A stretch of 53,216 nt of DNA from an uncultured Anaerobiospirillum sp. (GTDB lineage Bacteria; Pseudomonadota; Gammaproteobacteria; Enterobacterales; Succinivibrionaceae), in NCBI GenBank assembly GCA_944392765.1, contig CALXXU010000008.1, positions 1 to 53,216 of the forward strand, in the 5' to 3' direction. Under the pieces are notes generated by a model that saw only the letters and a list, made by a program, of their open reading frames with translations, was not told the origin of the DNA and searched no databases. The position numbers were made by a program, and so were the translations under genes. Shown in pieces: positions 38,544 to 47,374 of this stretch (positions within the stretch are counted from its first letter, which is position 1; each line of letters opens with the position of its first letter).

Positions 38544-39464
38544 ATGGAGCATTTGTTAACTGGTTTTGAGCTCAACCAAGATGGGTACCATAAGCTGATT
38601 GAGCTGGCGCAAGCCATGAAGGCTGATCCTAAGTCCTATCGTCGTACCTTAGAGGGTATGAGTGCGGCCTTAATGTTTGAGAAGCCATCCTTGCGTACTC
38701 GTACCACCTTTGAGCTGGCCATGTTTAACTTAGGCGGCCATGGTGTGTACTTGGACTTAGGTAAGGGCGACTTAGGCGTACGTGAGACCGTACCTGATTA
38801 TGCCCGTAACCTCTCGCGTTGGGTTGATTGCTTAGTCGGCCGCGTGTTCAAGCAGACCACCTTAGAAGAGTTAGCGGCCACGGGCTCGGTGCCGGTAGTC
38901 AATGCTTTATCTGATCTCTACCACCCAGCTCAGGTCATGGCCGATTTCATGACCATCAAGGAGCACTTAGGTAAGATGGCTCAGGTCAAGCTGGCCTACT
39001 TAGGTGATGGCAACAACGTCGCTAATTCCTTACTGGTTGCAGGTGCGATCTTAGGTGCCCACGTTACCTGCTTCTGCCCATTAAACTGCGGTCCTGATGT
39101 CCAGATCTTCAATAAGGCTGCCGAGCAGGCCAAGCTCTACGGTGGTTCGGTCAATGTCACTGATGACCTAAGCGCTTTAAAGGACTACGACGTCCTCTAC
39201 ACCGACACTTGGGTTTCGATGGGCGATGACACCCCATTAGAGCAGGTCAAGAAGCGCTTCTTGCCATATCAGATCAACGAGCAATTAGTGGCTTCTTCGG
39301 GCGCTAAGATTGTGATGCACTGCCTGCCCGCCCACCGTGGCTATGAGATCACCGACGAGGTCATGGATGGCCCATTGAGCGTGGTCTTTGATGAGGCTGA
39401 GAACCGCTTACATATCCACATGGCATTACTTGCCACTTTATTAAACCCATCTGCGGTAAACTAG
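38544..39464 (+). CDS. argF: Ornithine carbamoyltransferase
   Basis: OTC makes citrulline from ornithine and carbamoyl phosphate. The 306 residues carry the carbamoyl phosphate site SLRTRTTFE (usual form STRTR), HPAQVMADFMTI, GDGNNVANSLL, DTWVSMGD (ornithine loop) and MHCLPAHRGYEI. Start ATG 38544 has AAGGA ten bases upstream; an in-frame TTG two codons earlier is closer to that site. argG and argH follow on the same strand, completing the path from ornithine to arginine. The Thr-to-Leu change in STRTR should be tolerated but is worth noting. Confidence 0.95.
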   Translation: MEHLLTGFELNQDGYHKLIELAQAMKADPKSYRRTLEGMSAALMFEKPSLRTRTTFELAMFNLGGHGVYLDLGKGDLGVRETVPDYARNLSRWVDCLVGRVFKQTTLEELAATGSVPVVNALSDLYHPAQVMADFMTIKEHLGKMAQVKLAYLGDGNNVANSLLVAGAILGAHVTCFCPLNCGPDVQIFNKAAEQAKLYGGSVNVTDDLSALKDYDVLYTDTWVSMGDDTPLEQVKKRFLPYQINEQLVASSGAKIVMHCLPAHRGYEITDEVMDGPLSVVFDEAENRLHIHMALLATLLNPSAVN

Positions 39465-39646
39465 CAGATTTGGTCGAGCCCAAACCCTAAGGTAAGCAAA
39501 CACCCTAGAGTGTGGACCCACAACTGATTTTTAGAAAAAAAAAATTGTGGCAGGGATTCCTGCCCTGGTGCTGAGGCGCTCATCCCCTGTTTCTGAGTGC
39601 TTTGGCCGTAGCCTGAGCGCAGCGCGCTTAATTTGAGGGTAAATAA

Positions 39647-40879
39647 ATGCAACCAAAGAAGCAGTACAAGAAGGTTCTGTTGGCTTACTCCGGTGGCCTT
39701 GATACCTCGACCATCGTGCCATGGTTAAAGGAAAATTACGGCTGCGAGGTCGTCTGCTTTGTCGCCGACGTCGGTCAAGAGCGCGAGGACTTAGACGGCA
39801 TTGAAGAGAAGGCCAAGAACTCGGGCGCTTCCAAGTGCATCGTCCAGGATCTGCGTGAAGAGTTTGTACGCGATTACGTCTTTGAGACCTACAAGACCGG
39901 TGCTCTTTATGAGGAGTCCTACCTCTTAGGTACCGCTATTGCTCGTCCTGTTATCGGCAAGGCCATGGTTGAGGCCGCTTTAGCTGAGGGCTGCGACGCT
40001 ATCGCTCACGGTGCTACCGGTAAGGGCAACGACCAGGTTCGCTTTGAGAGCGCCGTTGCTGCTTTAGCTCCACACTTAGACGTAATCGTGCCATGGCGTG
40101 AGTGGAACTTACGCAGCCGTGAGGACTGCTTAGCTTACTTAGCTGAGCGCAATATTCCTTGCAAGGCTACCTTAAAGAAGATCTACAGCCGCGACGCCAA
40201 CGCTTTACACATCTCCACCGAGGGTGGCGAGTTAGAGCACACCTGGAATCCAGCTTCTGAGGCTGTTTGGACCTGGACCGTTGATCCACAAAAGGCTCCT
40301 GACACCCCAGAGACCTTTGAGCTCACCATTGAGAATGGTGTCGTTACCGAGATCGATGGCAAGAAGGTTTCGGCCTTTGAGTGCTTAAACGAGTTAAATG
40401 AGCGTGGTGCCCGCAACGGCGTTGGTCGTATCGACATCGTTGAGAACCGCTTAGTGGGCATGAAGTCCCGTGGCTGCTATGAGACCCCAGGCGGCACCAT
40501 TATCCACAAGGCCTTACGTGCCATTGAGCAATTAGTCTTAGACAAGACCACCCGCATTTGGCGTGACCACCTTGCCATCGAGTTTGCTCAATTAGTTTAC
40601 GATGGCCGCTGGTTCACCCGCTTACGCGAGGTACTGCAGGCTGCCGCTGACGAGGTCGCCAAGGACGTCAATGGTAAGGTCGTAGTACGCCTGTACAAGG
40701 GCAACTGCGACATTATCCAAAAGGACAGCCCAAATAGCCTCTTCAACTTCGACTTCGTCACCTTCGGTGCCGATAACGTTTATGACCAGGCTGACGGTAA
40801 GGGCTTCATCCAGCTGTACTCGTTACCAGCACGTATCCGTGCCTTAAACGCTGAGCACCGCAAGCAGCAAGGCAAGTAA
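39647..40879 (+). CDS. argG: Argininosuccinate synthase
   Basis: ArgG joins citrulline and aspartate using ATP. The 410 residues begin [21 protein letters not shown], with the PP-loop SGGLDTS, followed by [39 protein letters not shown] and the C-terminal helix. GAGGG lies seven bases before the ATG. The length and sequence fit the ~400-residue type. Codon use is strongly biased like pckA, so it is likely well expressed. Confidence 0.97.
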   Translation: MQPKKQYKKVLLAYSGGLDTSTIVPWLKENYGCEVVCFVADVGQEREDLDGIEEKAKNSGASKCIVQDLREEFVRDYVFETYKTGALYEESYLLGTAIARPVIGKAMVEAALAEGCDAIAHGATGKGNDQVRFESAVAALAPHLDVIVPWREWNLRSREDCLAYLAERNIPCKATLKKIYSRDANALHISTEGGELEHTWNPASEAVWTWTVDPQKAPDTPETFELTIENGVVTEIDGKKVSAFECLNELNERGARNGVGRIDIVENRLVGMKSRGCYETPGGTIIHKALRAIEQLVLDKTTRIWRDHLAIEFAQLVYDGRWFTRLREVLQAAADEVAKDVNGKVVVRLYKGNCDIIQKDSPNSLFNFDFVTFGADNVYDQADGKGFIQLYSLPARIRALNAEHRKQQGK

Positions 40880-40922
40880 GATTGCCCTGGTTCAGATTAG
40901 GCCTTAAGGCCTAGGTGCCACC

Positions 40923-40970
40923 AAGCCCGAGCGCTCACGTGAGTGGACGCGCGGGCTTGTCATTTTTAGC
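40923..40970 (+). terminator. Candidate terminator after argG
   Basis: AAGCCCG (40923-40929) pairs with CGGGCTT (40952-40958), then GTCATTTTTA. The loop is long, but it can fold further (GCGCTCAC/GTGAGTGG). Confidence 0.45.
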
Positions 40971-41077
40971 AAGCGGGGCCCGATCCCGCATCATCGAGTG
41001 GGCTAAACCCTCCTGTGGAGGGGAGCACGCCCACCGTTTCGTGGGTAGCCCAATCTTATGGGGGCGGCCCACTGATT

Positions 41078-41203
41078 GTGGGTGCGCTCCACCGGTGGTG
41101 GCGCGGCCCACCTCAATTCGTGGGCGTGTTCCATCGCTGGTGGCGCGGTCCACCTCAATTCGTGGGTGCGCTCCACCGGTGGTGGCGCGGTCCACCTCAA
41201 TTC
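41078..41203. repeat. 42-bp tandem repeat, three units
   Basis: Three consecutive units begin GTGGGTGCGCTCCACCGG or the variant GTGGGCGTGTTCCATCGC and end CCACCTCAATTC. More degenerate units continue to 41350. The period is a multiple of three, so the open frame persists, but composition argues against coding. Confidence 0.85.
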
Positions 41204-41358
41204 ATGGGCAAACCTACCTAGGGTGGGGGCCCAGCTAAATTCGTGGGTGAGTTCCACCTGTGTGGGGGACGAGCCCCATCTGATTGTGGGCGCGGTCCCA
41301 CTTAGTTTGTGGGCAAGGCCCACCTATTCGTGGGCGTGACCCACCAAAGGACAGCATT

Positions 41359-42735
41359 ATGGCTTTATGGGGCGGCAGATTTACTCAAGATAGCGATGTG
41401 CGCTTTAAGCACTTTAACGATTCCCTGCGCTTTGATTATCGTCTCTTCCACGAGGACGTCGAGGGCTCGCGCGCTTGGGCTCAGGCCTTAGCTCAGGTCA
41501 AGGTTTTAAGTGAGCAAGAGTGCGCCAGCTTAATTCAGGCTTTAAATGAGCTCGAGCAAGAGATGACGGGCCGTGAGCTCGAGATTGCCGCAGCCGGTGA
41601 CGAGGATATCCACTCCTACGTTGAGCGCCGTTTAATTGAGAAGGTTGGTGCTTTAGGCAAGAAGCTGCACACCGGTCGCTCGCGCAATGACCAAGTAGCG
41701 CTCGATTTAAAGCTCTTCTGCCGTGGCGCCTGCGACGACTTAATGCAGGCAGTGCGTCACTTACAGCGTGAGCTCTTAAAGGTCGCCGATGAGAACCAAG
41801 GCGTGATCTTCCCTGGCTACACCCACTTACAGCGCGCGCAGCCGGTCACCTTTGCCCACTTCTGCTTGGCTTATCTTCAGATGTTAGACCGCGACTTTGT
41901 CCGTCTCAACAACGTCCGTGACCTCTTGAACATCTGCCCATTAGGCAGTGCTGCGCTGGCTGGTACCGCCTACCCAATCGACCGTGAAGCCTTAGCTAAG
42001 AACTTAGGCTTTAAGGGCGCCACCCACAACAGCTTAGATGCCGTCTCTGACCGCGACCATGTAATGGAGCTGTTAAGCTGCGCTTCGATCAGCATGGTGC
42101 ACTTATCGCGCTTAGCTGAGGACCTCATTATCTACAACTCCGGTGAAGCTAACTTCTTAGAGCTTTCGGACAAGGTCACCTCCGGCTCGTCCTTAATGCC
42201 ACAAAAGAAGAATCCGGATGCCTGCGAGTTAATCCGTGGTAAGGCCGGGCGCGTCGTCGGTTCCTTAATGGGTATCTTAACCACGGTTAAGGCCCTGCCT
42301 CTTGCCTACGACAAGGACTTACAAGAGGACAAGGAAGGCTTATTTGACGCCTTAGACACTTGGCATGAGTGCTTAGACATGATGGCCTTAGTCTTTGAGG
42401 GCATCAAGCTCAACAAGGCCAAGATTGAGGCAGCTGCGAAGGGTGGTTACTCCAACGCCACTGAGCTGGCCGACTACTTAGTCAGCAAGGGCGTCCCATT
42501 CCGTGAGGCTCACGACATCGTAGGTCAGGTTGTGCTCTACGCCATTGCCCAGAACAAGGCCTTAGAGGAGCTCTCGGTTGAGGAGTTCAAGCGCTTCAAG
42601 GACGTAATCGCTGAGGACGTTTACCCAATCCTCTCTCTTGAGAGTATCCTGGCTAAGCGCGACGTCTTAGGCGGTGTTGCAGTCAACCAGACCAAGGCCG
42701 AAATCGAGGCCTTAAAGCAGCAGCTTCTGGCCTAA
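41359..42735 (+). CDS. argH: Argininosuccinate lyase
   Basis: ArgH splits argininosuccinate into arginine and fumarate; the fumarate can feed succinate production here. The 458 residues start [13 protein letters not shown] and include [23 protein letters not shown] and the superfamily signature [15 protein letters not shown] (from residue 276). The correct ATG (41359) has AAGGA seven bases upstream; the longer frame from 41284 only reads through repeats. It is the stand-alone form, not fused to ArgA. Confidence 0.97.
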   Translation: MALWGGRFTQDSDVRFKHFNDSLRFDYRLFHEDVEGSRAWAQALAQVKVLSEQECASLIQALNELEQEMTGRELEIAAAGDEDIHSYVERRLIEKVGALGKKLHTGRSRNDQVALDLKLFCRGACDDLMQAVRHLQRELLKVADENQGVIFPGYTHLQRAQPVTFAHFCLAYLQMLDRDFVRLNNVRDLLNICPLGSAALAGTAYPIDREALAKNLGFKGATHNSLDAVSDRDHVMELLSCASISMVHLSRLAEDLIIYNSGEANFLELSDKVTSGSSLMPQKKNPDACELIRGKAGRVVGSLMGILTTVKALPLAYDKDLQEDKEGLFDALDTWHECLDMMALVFEGIKLNKAKIEAAAKGGYSNATELADYLVSKGVPFREAHDIVGQVVLYAIAQNKALEELSVEEFKRFKDVIAEDVYPILSLESILAKRDVLGGVAVNQTKAEIEALKQQLLA

Positions 42736-42927
42736 GCCCCAGCCCAGCCGTTGCACGTGCGCTTTTGCTTGCGGGGGCAGTAGTTTGTCCTTGAGAGCGG
42801 CTGCTTTTGAGCTCAGCGCTTGCTCTTAGACAAAACAGCTGGTCGGCGCCGCTGGGCTGAAATTAATCGCACAAGCCCTGTTCAGCGTTCTGCGCTAACG
42901 GGGCTTGCCGTAAGTGGAGGATTTGCC

Positions 42928-43242
42928 ATGGCAGAGCAAGATCAGGATACCTCTAAGGCCTGTGGCCACTTTGAGTGTAGTAAGTGTGGGGCTTGCTGCT
43001 CGCATTTAGAGGCCTTTGGTGGGCTTTATGCCGATCTCGATAACGGTAACGGCGTATGCCGCTACTACGATCCGCTCACGCATCTGTGCACCTGCTATGA
43101 GACTCGGCCTCTCAAGTGCCGCGTCGATGACAGCTATGAGCAGCTGTTCAAGCACCAGATGTCTCACGAAGAGTTCATCAAGATCACAAAACAGGGCTGC
43201 GCGCAGCTGCAACAACTCCCTGACAAATTCTCTTCTCACTAA
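42928..43242 (+). CDS. YkgJ-type cysteine-cluster protein
   Basis: 104 residues with FECSKCGACCSHL, then CRYYDPLTHLCTCYETRPLKCRVDDSYE. This is the pattern of the YkgJ family, thought to bind zinc or iron through a conserved cysteine cluster; the function is unknown. GGAGG lies six bases before the ATG, and the longer frame to 42820 has no support. It is the last core-like gene before the accessory island. Confidence 0.85.
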   Translation: MAEQDQDTSKACGHFECSKCGACCSHLEAFGGLYADLDNGNGVCRYYDPLTHLCTCYETRPLKCRVDDSYEQLFKHQMSHEEFIKITKQGCAQLQQLPDKFSSH

Positions 43243-43336
43243 GTCCCGTGACCCCATTTGTGGTGCGGGCGACTTCCCTTATTCCATCCTTCTACACCCT
43301 TCTGTTCTTGGGTATTGACCTCTCGCCCACAGTATT

Positions 43337-43396
43337 GGGGAGCTTCTCTGAGGTAAAGTTAAAGCTGTATCTCATTGCAGCTCAACTAAGCTCCCC
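43337..43396. repeat. 60-bp palindrome
   Basis: GGGGAGCTT (43337-43345) and AAGCTCCCC (43388-43396) are perfect inverted 9-mers, with partial pairing inside (TGAG, GAGATACAGC-like segments). Confidence 0.55.
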
Positions 43397-43493
43397 TTCA
43401 CTCCATCCCATCATCCTGCTTCAACAATGACCAATATAAGCCGATTTTTGGCTCAAACCTTGGCTTATCTAGCATCTATTTAAGATCACGCCC

Positions 43494-43552
43494 AAAAAAA
43501 TTTACGGTGCAGCCTTTGAGTTCCATATCTTGGAACACCTACTAGCTACCAT
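43494..43552 (+). promoter_or_regulatory. Shared operator copy 3 (first WYL unit)
   Basis: TTCCA-TATCT-TGGAA at 43521-43535, preceded by AAAAAAATTTAC and followed by GCTACCAT. Read in the gene direction the arrangement is the same as in copies 1, 2 and 4. The nearby WYL regulators are plausible binders. Confidence 0.6.
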
Positions 43553-43597
43553 GACGGCAAACTTTGGTAACAACTTGGGATTTGAGAGGAGGTTGGC

Positions 43598-43777
43598 ATG
43601 GTCACCTTCATCTGCCCACACTGCGGCTCTCCTAACGTCAAATTGAGCACTCCTGGTAACCCGTTCCTATCGGACCTGATGCGCATCTTTAGCTTGCTTT
43701 CACCACAAAGATTGCGCGGTCCGGTGTTGCTGGAGTGCCGGGATTGTGGCCACAAGGCGCTCTTACACATTGATTAG
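43598..43777 (+). CDS. Small zinc-ribbon protein
   Basis: 59 residues with two CXXCG knuckles: FICPHCGSPN (about 5-14) and LECRDCGHKA (about 46-55), separated by about 35 residues (KLSTPGNPFLSDLMRIFSLLS...). Four cysteines would bind one zinc. AGGAGG lies five bases before the ATG. It precedes the first WYL gene by 112 bases and lies just downstream of the shared operator, so it is likely cotranscribed. A broken homologue occupies the same place before the second WYL gene, showing that the two-gene unit was duplicated. Possible roles are a regulator cofactor or nucleic-acid binding. Confidence 0.75.
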   Translation: MVTFICPHCGSPNVKLSTPGNPFLSDLMRIFSLLSPQRLRGPVLLECRDCGHKALLHID

Positions 43778-43889
43778 GGGCAGCTCTTGCCTCCGCTCAG
43801 GCGGTATCCACCGAGAGGCCGGAGGATCTGTTCGTGGACTGGGCTCAGTTACCAAAAGGCTAGAGCTAGGGATGGTTAGAGGTTGGATC

Positions 43890-44894
43890 ATGGCCAAAAA
43901 GTTCGATGACAGATCGACCGCGTCTGACAAAGTATTGCGCTTATTTCGGATTTTGCTTTCGTCAGATCAACGATGGTTTCTCTATGATCTGACCAAGAAG
44001 TTGAACTGCTCGACTCAGACTGTCACACGCTTGGCTGAGGTGATTGAGCGCGAAATAGGTGCCAATCTGGAAACGGGTAAGGACGGGCGGTTTCGCTGGT
44101 ACCGTTTGACCCCTAAAGCTCAGCCGGGGCATTTACCGCTTGAGGTGCGTGAGCTGCGCTATCTTGCGATTTGCCGCGACTTAGCTGAGCCCTATTTGCC
44201 TGCCCAGCTCTTTAAGGCGCTTGATCGTGATCTGCGGCGCCTGGCGCTGTTCCTGTGCGATGAAAGCAATTTTCCGCAGCCAGGGAAGCCTTTTGCCTTC
44301 TTTAGCAAGGGCTTTATCGACTATACCCTGTTCTTTAGTGAAATTGATCTCATTGCCCAGGCCATTGATGACAAGATGGTCTTGCAGCTTGATTACAAGG
44401 CATTAGGGGCCGATGAGGTTAAGCACTACCTCTTTGCGCCGCATCGGATCGCAGGAGTGAACGGTGCGCTCTATGTCTTGGGCGCGGTGGTCAATCCTGA
44501 TTTGAGCTTTAGTTTTAGAAGCTCATTTGCCATTCATCGGATCAACAAGGTGACACCAAGTGGTGAGCACTTTACTTTTGAGCTGACTGAGGTGGATGAT
44601 AGGTTCTATGGGCTCCCTTGGCATGAGCCGCGCACCTTTGTCATTCGCTTTAAGGCCGGTCATTCGGCTGATTATGTGCGCGAGCGTATCTGGGCCAAAA
44701 ACCAGCGCCTGCGCGACTTAGCTAATGGCGATCTGGAGCTGGAGCTGACCACGACCGCCGAGGCTGAGCTGTTAGCTTGGGTACGCAGTTTTGGCTCGGA
44801 GGCGCAGCTTATTGCCAAAGTGCAAGAACCGCTCATGTTGCTCAAGCAGGACGAAGTCCTAGCCGACAGCGCTGCTTCACTGCAGGGTGAATAG
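43890..44894 (+). CDS. WYL-domain transcriptional regulator 1
   Basis: 334 residues. A winged HTH lies at about 8-75 (SDKVLRLFRILLSSDQRWFLYDLTKKLNCSTQTVTRLAEVIE), a WYL domain at about 150-235 and a WCX-like C-terminal region at about 250-315 (RTFVIRFKAGHSADYVRERIW, LELELTTTAEAELLAWVRSFG). The WYL signature itself is altered: GALYVLGA stands where WYL would be, so the ligand may differ. WYL regulators often control defence loci (BrxR, CapW). The start at 43890 has AGAGG at seven bases; a longer frame back to 43746 overlaps the zinc-ribbon gene. It is a close paralogue of the gene at 45865, about three quarters identical by eye. Confidence 0.85.
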   Translation: MAKKFDDRSTASDKVLRLFRILLSSDQRWFLYDLTKKLNCSTQTVTRLAEVIEREIGANLETGKDGRFRWYRLTPKAQPGHLPLEVRELRYLAICRDLAEPYLPAQLFKALDRDLRRLALFLCDESNFPQPGKPFAFFSKGFIDYTLFFSEIDLIAQAIDDKMVLQLDYKALGADEVKHYLFAPHRIAGVNGALYVLGAVVNPDLSFSFRSSFAIHRINKVTPSGEHFTFELTEVDDRFYGLPWHEPRTFVIRFKAGHSADYVRERIWAKNQRLRDLANGDLELELTTTAEAELLAWVRSFGSEAQLIAKVQEPLMLLKQDEVLADSAASLQGE

Positions 44895-45102
44895 CAGAGC
44901 TAAGTTTCCTCTTAAGACAGCGGTGGCGAGCATCGTTTTGCCCATGATTGATGAGCTTGAGATCAGCTCATATGCATGAACCGAGAGTCCTGGGCTAGGC
45001 GGACATACGCGACTCTCCGTAGCTTCGATCCAATTATTTCCACGCTCATGCGCGAGCAACTAAGTTGAGGATAGTTCGACTGCAACTGCTCGCTCTTTCC
45101 CT

Positions 45103-45231
45103 AAGCCTAGTGAGGGAGTTTAAAAGTTTTTAACGCACAAAATCGGCCTTTGATGGCTTGTATAAGAGGTTTGTTGCACACTCAACCACATAGACTTTGT
45201 GGCAAATACTTTTAAACTCCGTCACTAGCTT
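45103..45231. repeat. 129-bp imperfect palindrome
   Basis: The left arm (45103-45131) and the right arm (45204-45231) pair over about 28 bases with two mismatches and one gap. The core GGAGTTTAAAAGT / ACTTTTAAACTCC is perfect. No coding content. It resembles the other arm-to-arm elements at 14.2 and 17.8 kb in architecture but not in sequence. Confidence 0.65.
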
Positions 45232-45321
45232 CCCTATTTGGATCAGGGCTTCTTCCTTATCGTTTTTATGAGCTAGGGGGCTTTGGGGATGGCCTATTCA
45301 TCGCGCACCAATGCGATTTAG

Positions 45322-45380
45322 CAAAAATTTTGGGATCCCGCTTTTGAGTTCCAAATCCTGGAATATTGGTTCGCTACCAT
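45322..45380 (+). promoter_or_regulatory. Shared operator copy 4 (second WYL unit)
   Basis: TTCCA-AATCC-TGGAA at 45349-45363, with CAAAAATTTTGG upstream and GCTACCAT at 45373-45380. The surrounding sequence (TTTGAGTTCC..., CTACCAT.A.GGCA, GGAGGTTG) aligns with the region before the first zinc-ribbon gene. Confidence 0.6.
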
Positions 45381-45415
45381 TAAGGCAGTTGCGGTAATAC
45401 CTCTGGAGGTTGCCC

Positions 45416-45676
45416 ATGCCTCCTTGTGTCGGGCCATCGATCTCCCTTTAGGAGTGGCTGCAAGCTGAGCAGGATTACTACCTTCGCAGTGGAACCTTGG
45501 TTCTAAAGTGCAGGAAGTGCAATCACGACCGCATGTTGCTGGTCATTATGGATCGATCTGCCTGGTTTTATTGCCGTGCTCGATTGTGGTGCGTATCTAG
45601 AGCGAAGAATCTTATTGTGACCTTTAGTTCTGTGATCTCACCTAGGTTCTTAGGGATCAGTAATCAATCTTTATAG
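45416..45676 (+). pseudogene. Broken zinc-ribbon gene before WYL 2
   Basis: The frame starts at an ATG placed like that of the intact zinc-ribbon gene (GGAGG upstream) but meets TAG at 45449-45451 after 11 codons. Beyond the stop the same frame continues to 45676 and keeps the second knuckle LVLKCRKCNHDRMLL, which matches LLECRDCGHKALL of the intact copy. The first CXXC is lost. It is best read as a decayed duplicate. Confidence 0.7.
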
Positions 45677-45864
45677 ATGCGTTTTTTTTTTTTGCTAGTA
45701 TTTGGGGGCCAGCGTCCAAGCACACAGCTAAGCTTCTAATGAAAAGCACGCTTAAATTGGAGAGTGCGCTTCGTTAAGGTTGGTGTTGATGCGCTTTTGC
45801 GTAGAGAAGTCACTCTGGAACGTATGCCCGAACGCTAGGTACAGCAAGGAGTCGAGGCTTAACT

Positions 45865-46875
45865 ATGGCCAAAATGGATGCCGACAGTACAGCTGCCGAC
45901 AAAGTGTTACGCCTATTCAGAATTTTGCTGTCATCAGATCAAAAGTGGTTCCTGTTTGATCTGACGCGCAAGCTCAACTGCTCAACTCAGACCGTGATGC
46001 GTTTGGCTGGCGTGATCGAACGGGAAATGGGTGAAAGCCTGCAAACAGGCAAGGAAGGTAAGTTTCGCTGGTATCGTTTGGTTCCAAAACCGCAACATGG
46101 GCGCTTCCAGCTCAACGTGCGGGAGCTGCGCTATTTAGAGATTTGTCGTGATTTGGCTGAGCCTTACCTTCCGACTCAGATCTTAAAGACAGCCGAGCGC
46201 GACTTGCGGCGTTTGTCGTTGTTCCTGTGTGATGAGAGCAACTTTCCTCAGCAGGGAAAGCCTTTTGCCTTCTTTAGCAAGGGGTATATCGATTACACCC
46301 CGTTCTTTGATGAGATAGAACTCATTTCGCAGGCTATCAACGAAAAGATGGTGTTGAAGCTTGATTACAAGGCCTCAGGCACCAACGAGGTAAAACGCCA
46401 TCTCTTTGCTCCACACCAGATAGCAGGGATGAACGGTGCGCTCTATGTGTTTGGGGCGGGCGTTAATCCAGATATGTCTTTTCGCTTTAAGAGCTTCTAC
46501 GCGATCCATCGTATTAGCAAGGTCATGCTCAGCGGTGAACATTTCTCCTTTGCTCTGACGGATAACGATGATTCCAGCTTTGGTTTGCCGTGGCATGAGC
46601 CGCGTACCTTCGTCATTCACTTTAAGGCGGGTAAGTCTGCTGACTATGTGCGCGAACGTATCTGGACTAAAAACCAGCAAATGCACGATTTGCCCAACGG
46701 TGATTTGGAGCTCGAGTTAACCACAACGGCTGAACCTGAGCTCTTAGCGTGGGTGCGCAGCTTTGGTACCGAGGCTCAACTCGTTACTCACTCGCAAGAG
46801 CCAGCGCTTGGCTTGATTCAGAATCAAGTTGTTGTTTCAGGTGGTGAAATGAGCATGCTTCATGAAGAGCTTTAG
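45865..46875 (+). CDS. WYL-domain transcriptional regulator 2
   Basis: 336 residues, colinear with WYL regulator 1 over nearly the whole length: HTH at about 8-75 (ADKVLRLFRILLSSDQKWFLFDLTRKLNCSTQTVMRL), WYL domain with GALYVFGA in place of the classic motif, and C-terminal RTFVIHFKAGKSADYVRERIW. Differences concentrate in the last 30 residues and in some surface positions, so both copies look functional. GAGG lies seven bases before the ATG. A hairpin overlaps the stop, and the TerB/dynamin genes follow at once. It is therefore the best candidate regulator of that cluster. Confidence 0.85.
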   Translation: MAKMDADSTAADKVLRLFRILLSSDQKWFLFDLTRKLNCSTQTVMRLAGVIEREMGESLQTGKEGKFRWYRLVPKPQHGRFQLNVRELRYLEICRDLAEPYLPTQILKTAERDLRRLSLFLCDESNFPQQGKPFAFFSKGYIDYTPFFDEIELISQAINEKMVLKLDYKASGTNEVKRHLFAPHQIAGMNGALYVFGAGVNPDMSFRFKSFYAIHRISKVMLSGEHFSFALTDNDDSSFGLPWHEPRTFVIHFKAGKSADYVRERIWTKNQQMHDLPNGDLELELTTTAEPELLAWVRSFGTEAQLVTHSQEPALGLIQNQVVVSGGEMSMLHEEL

Positions 46876-46898
46876 CTTAAGTAAAATTAAGCTTTTGC
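46874..46898 (+). terminator. Hairpin at the WYL 2 stop
   Basis: AGCTTAA-GTAAAA-TTAAGCT followed by TTTGCTTG. The stem is weak and A+T-rich, so it is probably a partial terminator before the TerB-like gene. Confidence 0.5.
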
Positions 46899-46934
46899 TT
46901 GTTTCAAATATAAACATAGGAGATGTAAGTAATT

Positions 46935-47342
46935 ATGTTTTTAAATTTACTTAATTCAAAAGAAAAAGATAATTTTCTTAAGCTTGCGGTTGCCGCAATT
47001 AAGGCTGATGGCGTTATCGAAGAAACTGAAATGCAAACCTTATCGACCTATGCTAATGAAATGCAGATTCCAGTTTGCAATACAGATGATCCTATAGATG
47101 TTGAGGCAATTATTGGTGAGTTTGCATCAAATTCAACCGTTCAAGTTAAGCGTATTGTTTTAGTAGAACTGCTGGCATTAGTTTTTGCTGATGGTGATTA
47201 TTCTGCTGAAGAAAAGGGCTTGGTGCAGCAGATTGCAAATGCTTTCAACTTTAACGATGATCTTGTAGATCATGTTGTTGATTTGGAAAAGTCGTATATG
47301 GCTGCTTGTGCTTCACTGGTTGATTTTATTAATAAAGAATAA
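46935..47342 (+). CDS. TerB-like protein
   Basis: 135 residues, all helical by pattern. Two acidic repeats, KADGVIEETEMQTL (24-37) and ADGDYSAEEKGLVQQI (85-100), match the duplicated metal-binding-like motif of the TerB family. TerB domains occur in tellurite-resistance operons and in predicted stress and phage-response systems, often at membranes. AGGAG lies about 12 bases upstream of the ATG, rather far. It directly precedes three dynamin-like GTPase genes with similar A+T-rich composition. I infer a sensor or scaffold role in the same system. No other ter genes (terC, terD, terZ) are present. Confidence 0.75.
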   Translation: MFLNLLNSKEKDNFLKLAVAAIKADGVIEETEMQTLSTYANEMQIPVCNTDDPIDVEAIIGEFASNSTVQVKRIVLVELLALVFADGDYSAEEKGLVQQIANAFNFNDDLVDHVVDLEKSYMAACASLVDFINKE

Positions 47343-47374
47343 AATCAGTGACATTGTTAACGGATAACAGATCT

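Larger units (their letters stand above)
40880..41358. other. argG-argH spacer with repeats
   Basis: No gene is supported. The start holds a possible terminator (40923-40970). The rest is built from GTGGG...CCCAC-type repeats, with a clear 42-bp array at 41078-41203. An open frame runs through the repeats into argH but has no start signal. Confidence 0.7.
43243..43597. other. Island boundary, non-coding
   Basis: No gene is supported. It contains a palindrome at 43337-43396, a weaker ATAAGCC / GGCTTAT repeat (43435-43467) and the shared operator at 43494-43552. Composition changes here from core-like to more A+T-rich sequence. Confidence 0.55.
44895..45415. other. Spacer between the two WYL units
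   Basis: No gene is supported. It contains the palindrome at 45103-45231 and the shared operator at 45322-45380. Confidence 0.65.

Noticed and set aside
41284..41358. N-terminal extension of argH
   Set aside because: It reads through tandem repeats; the conserved start MALWGGRF with its own ribosome site is at 41359.
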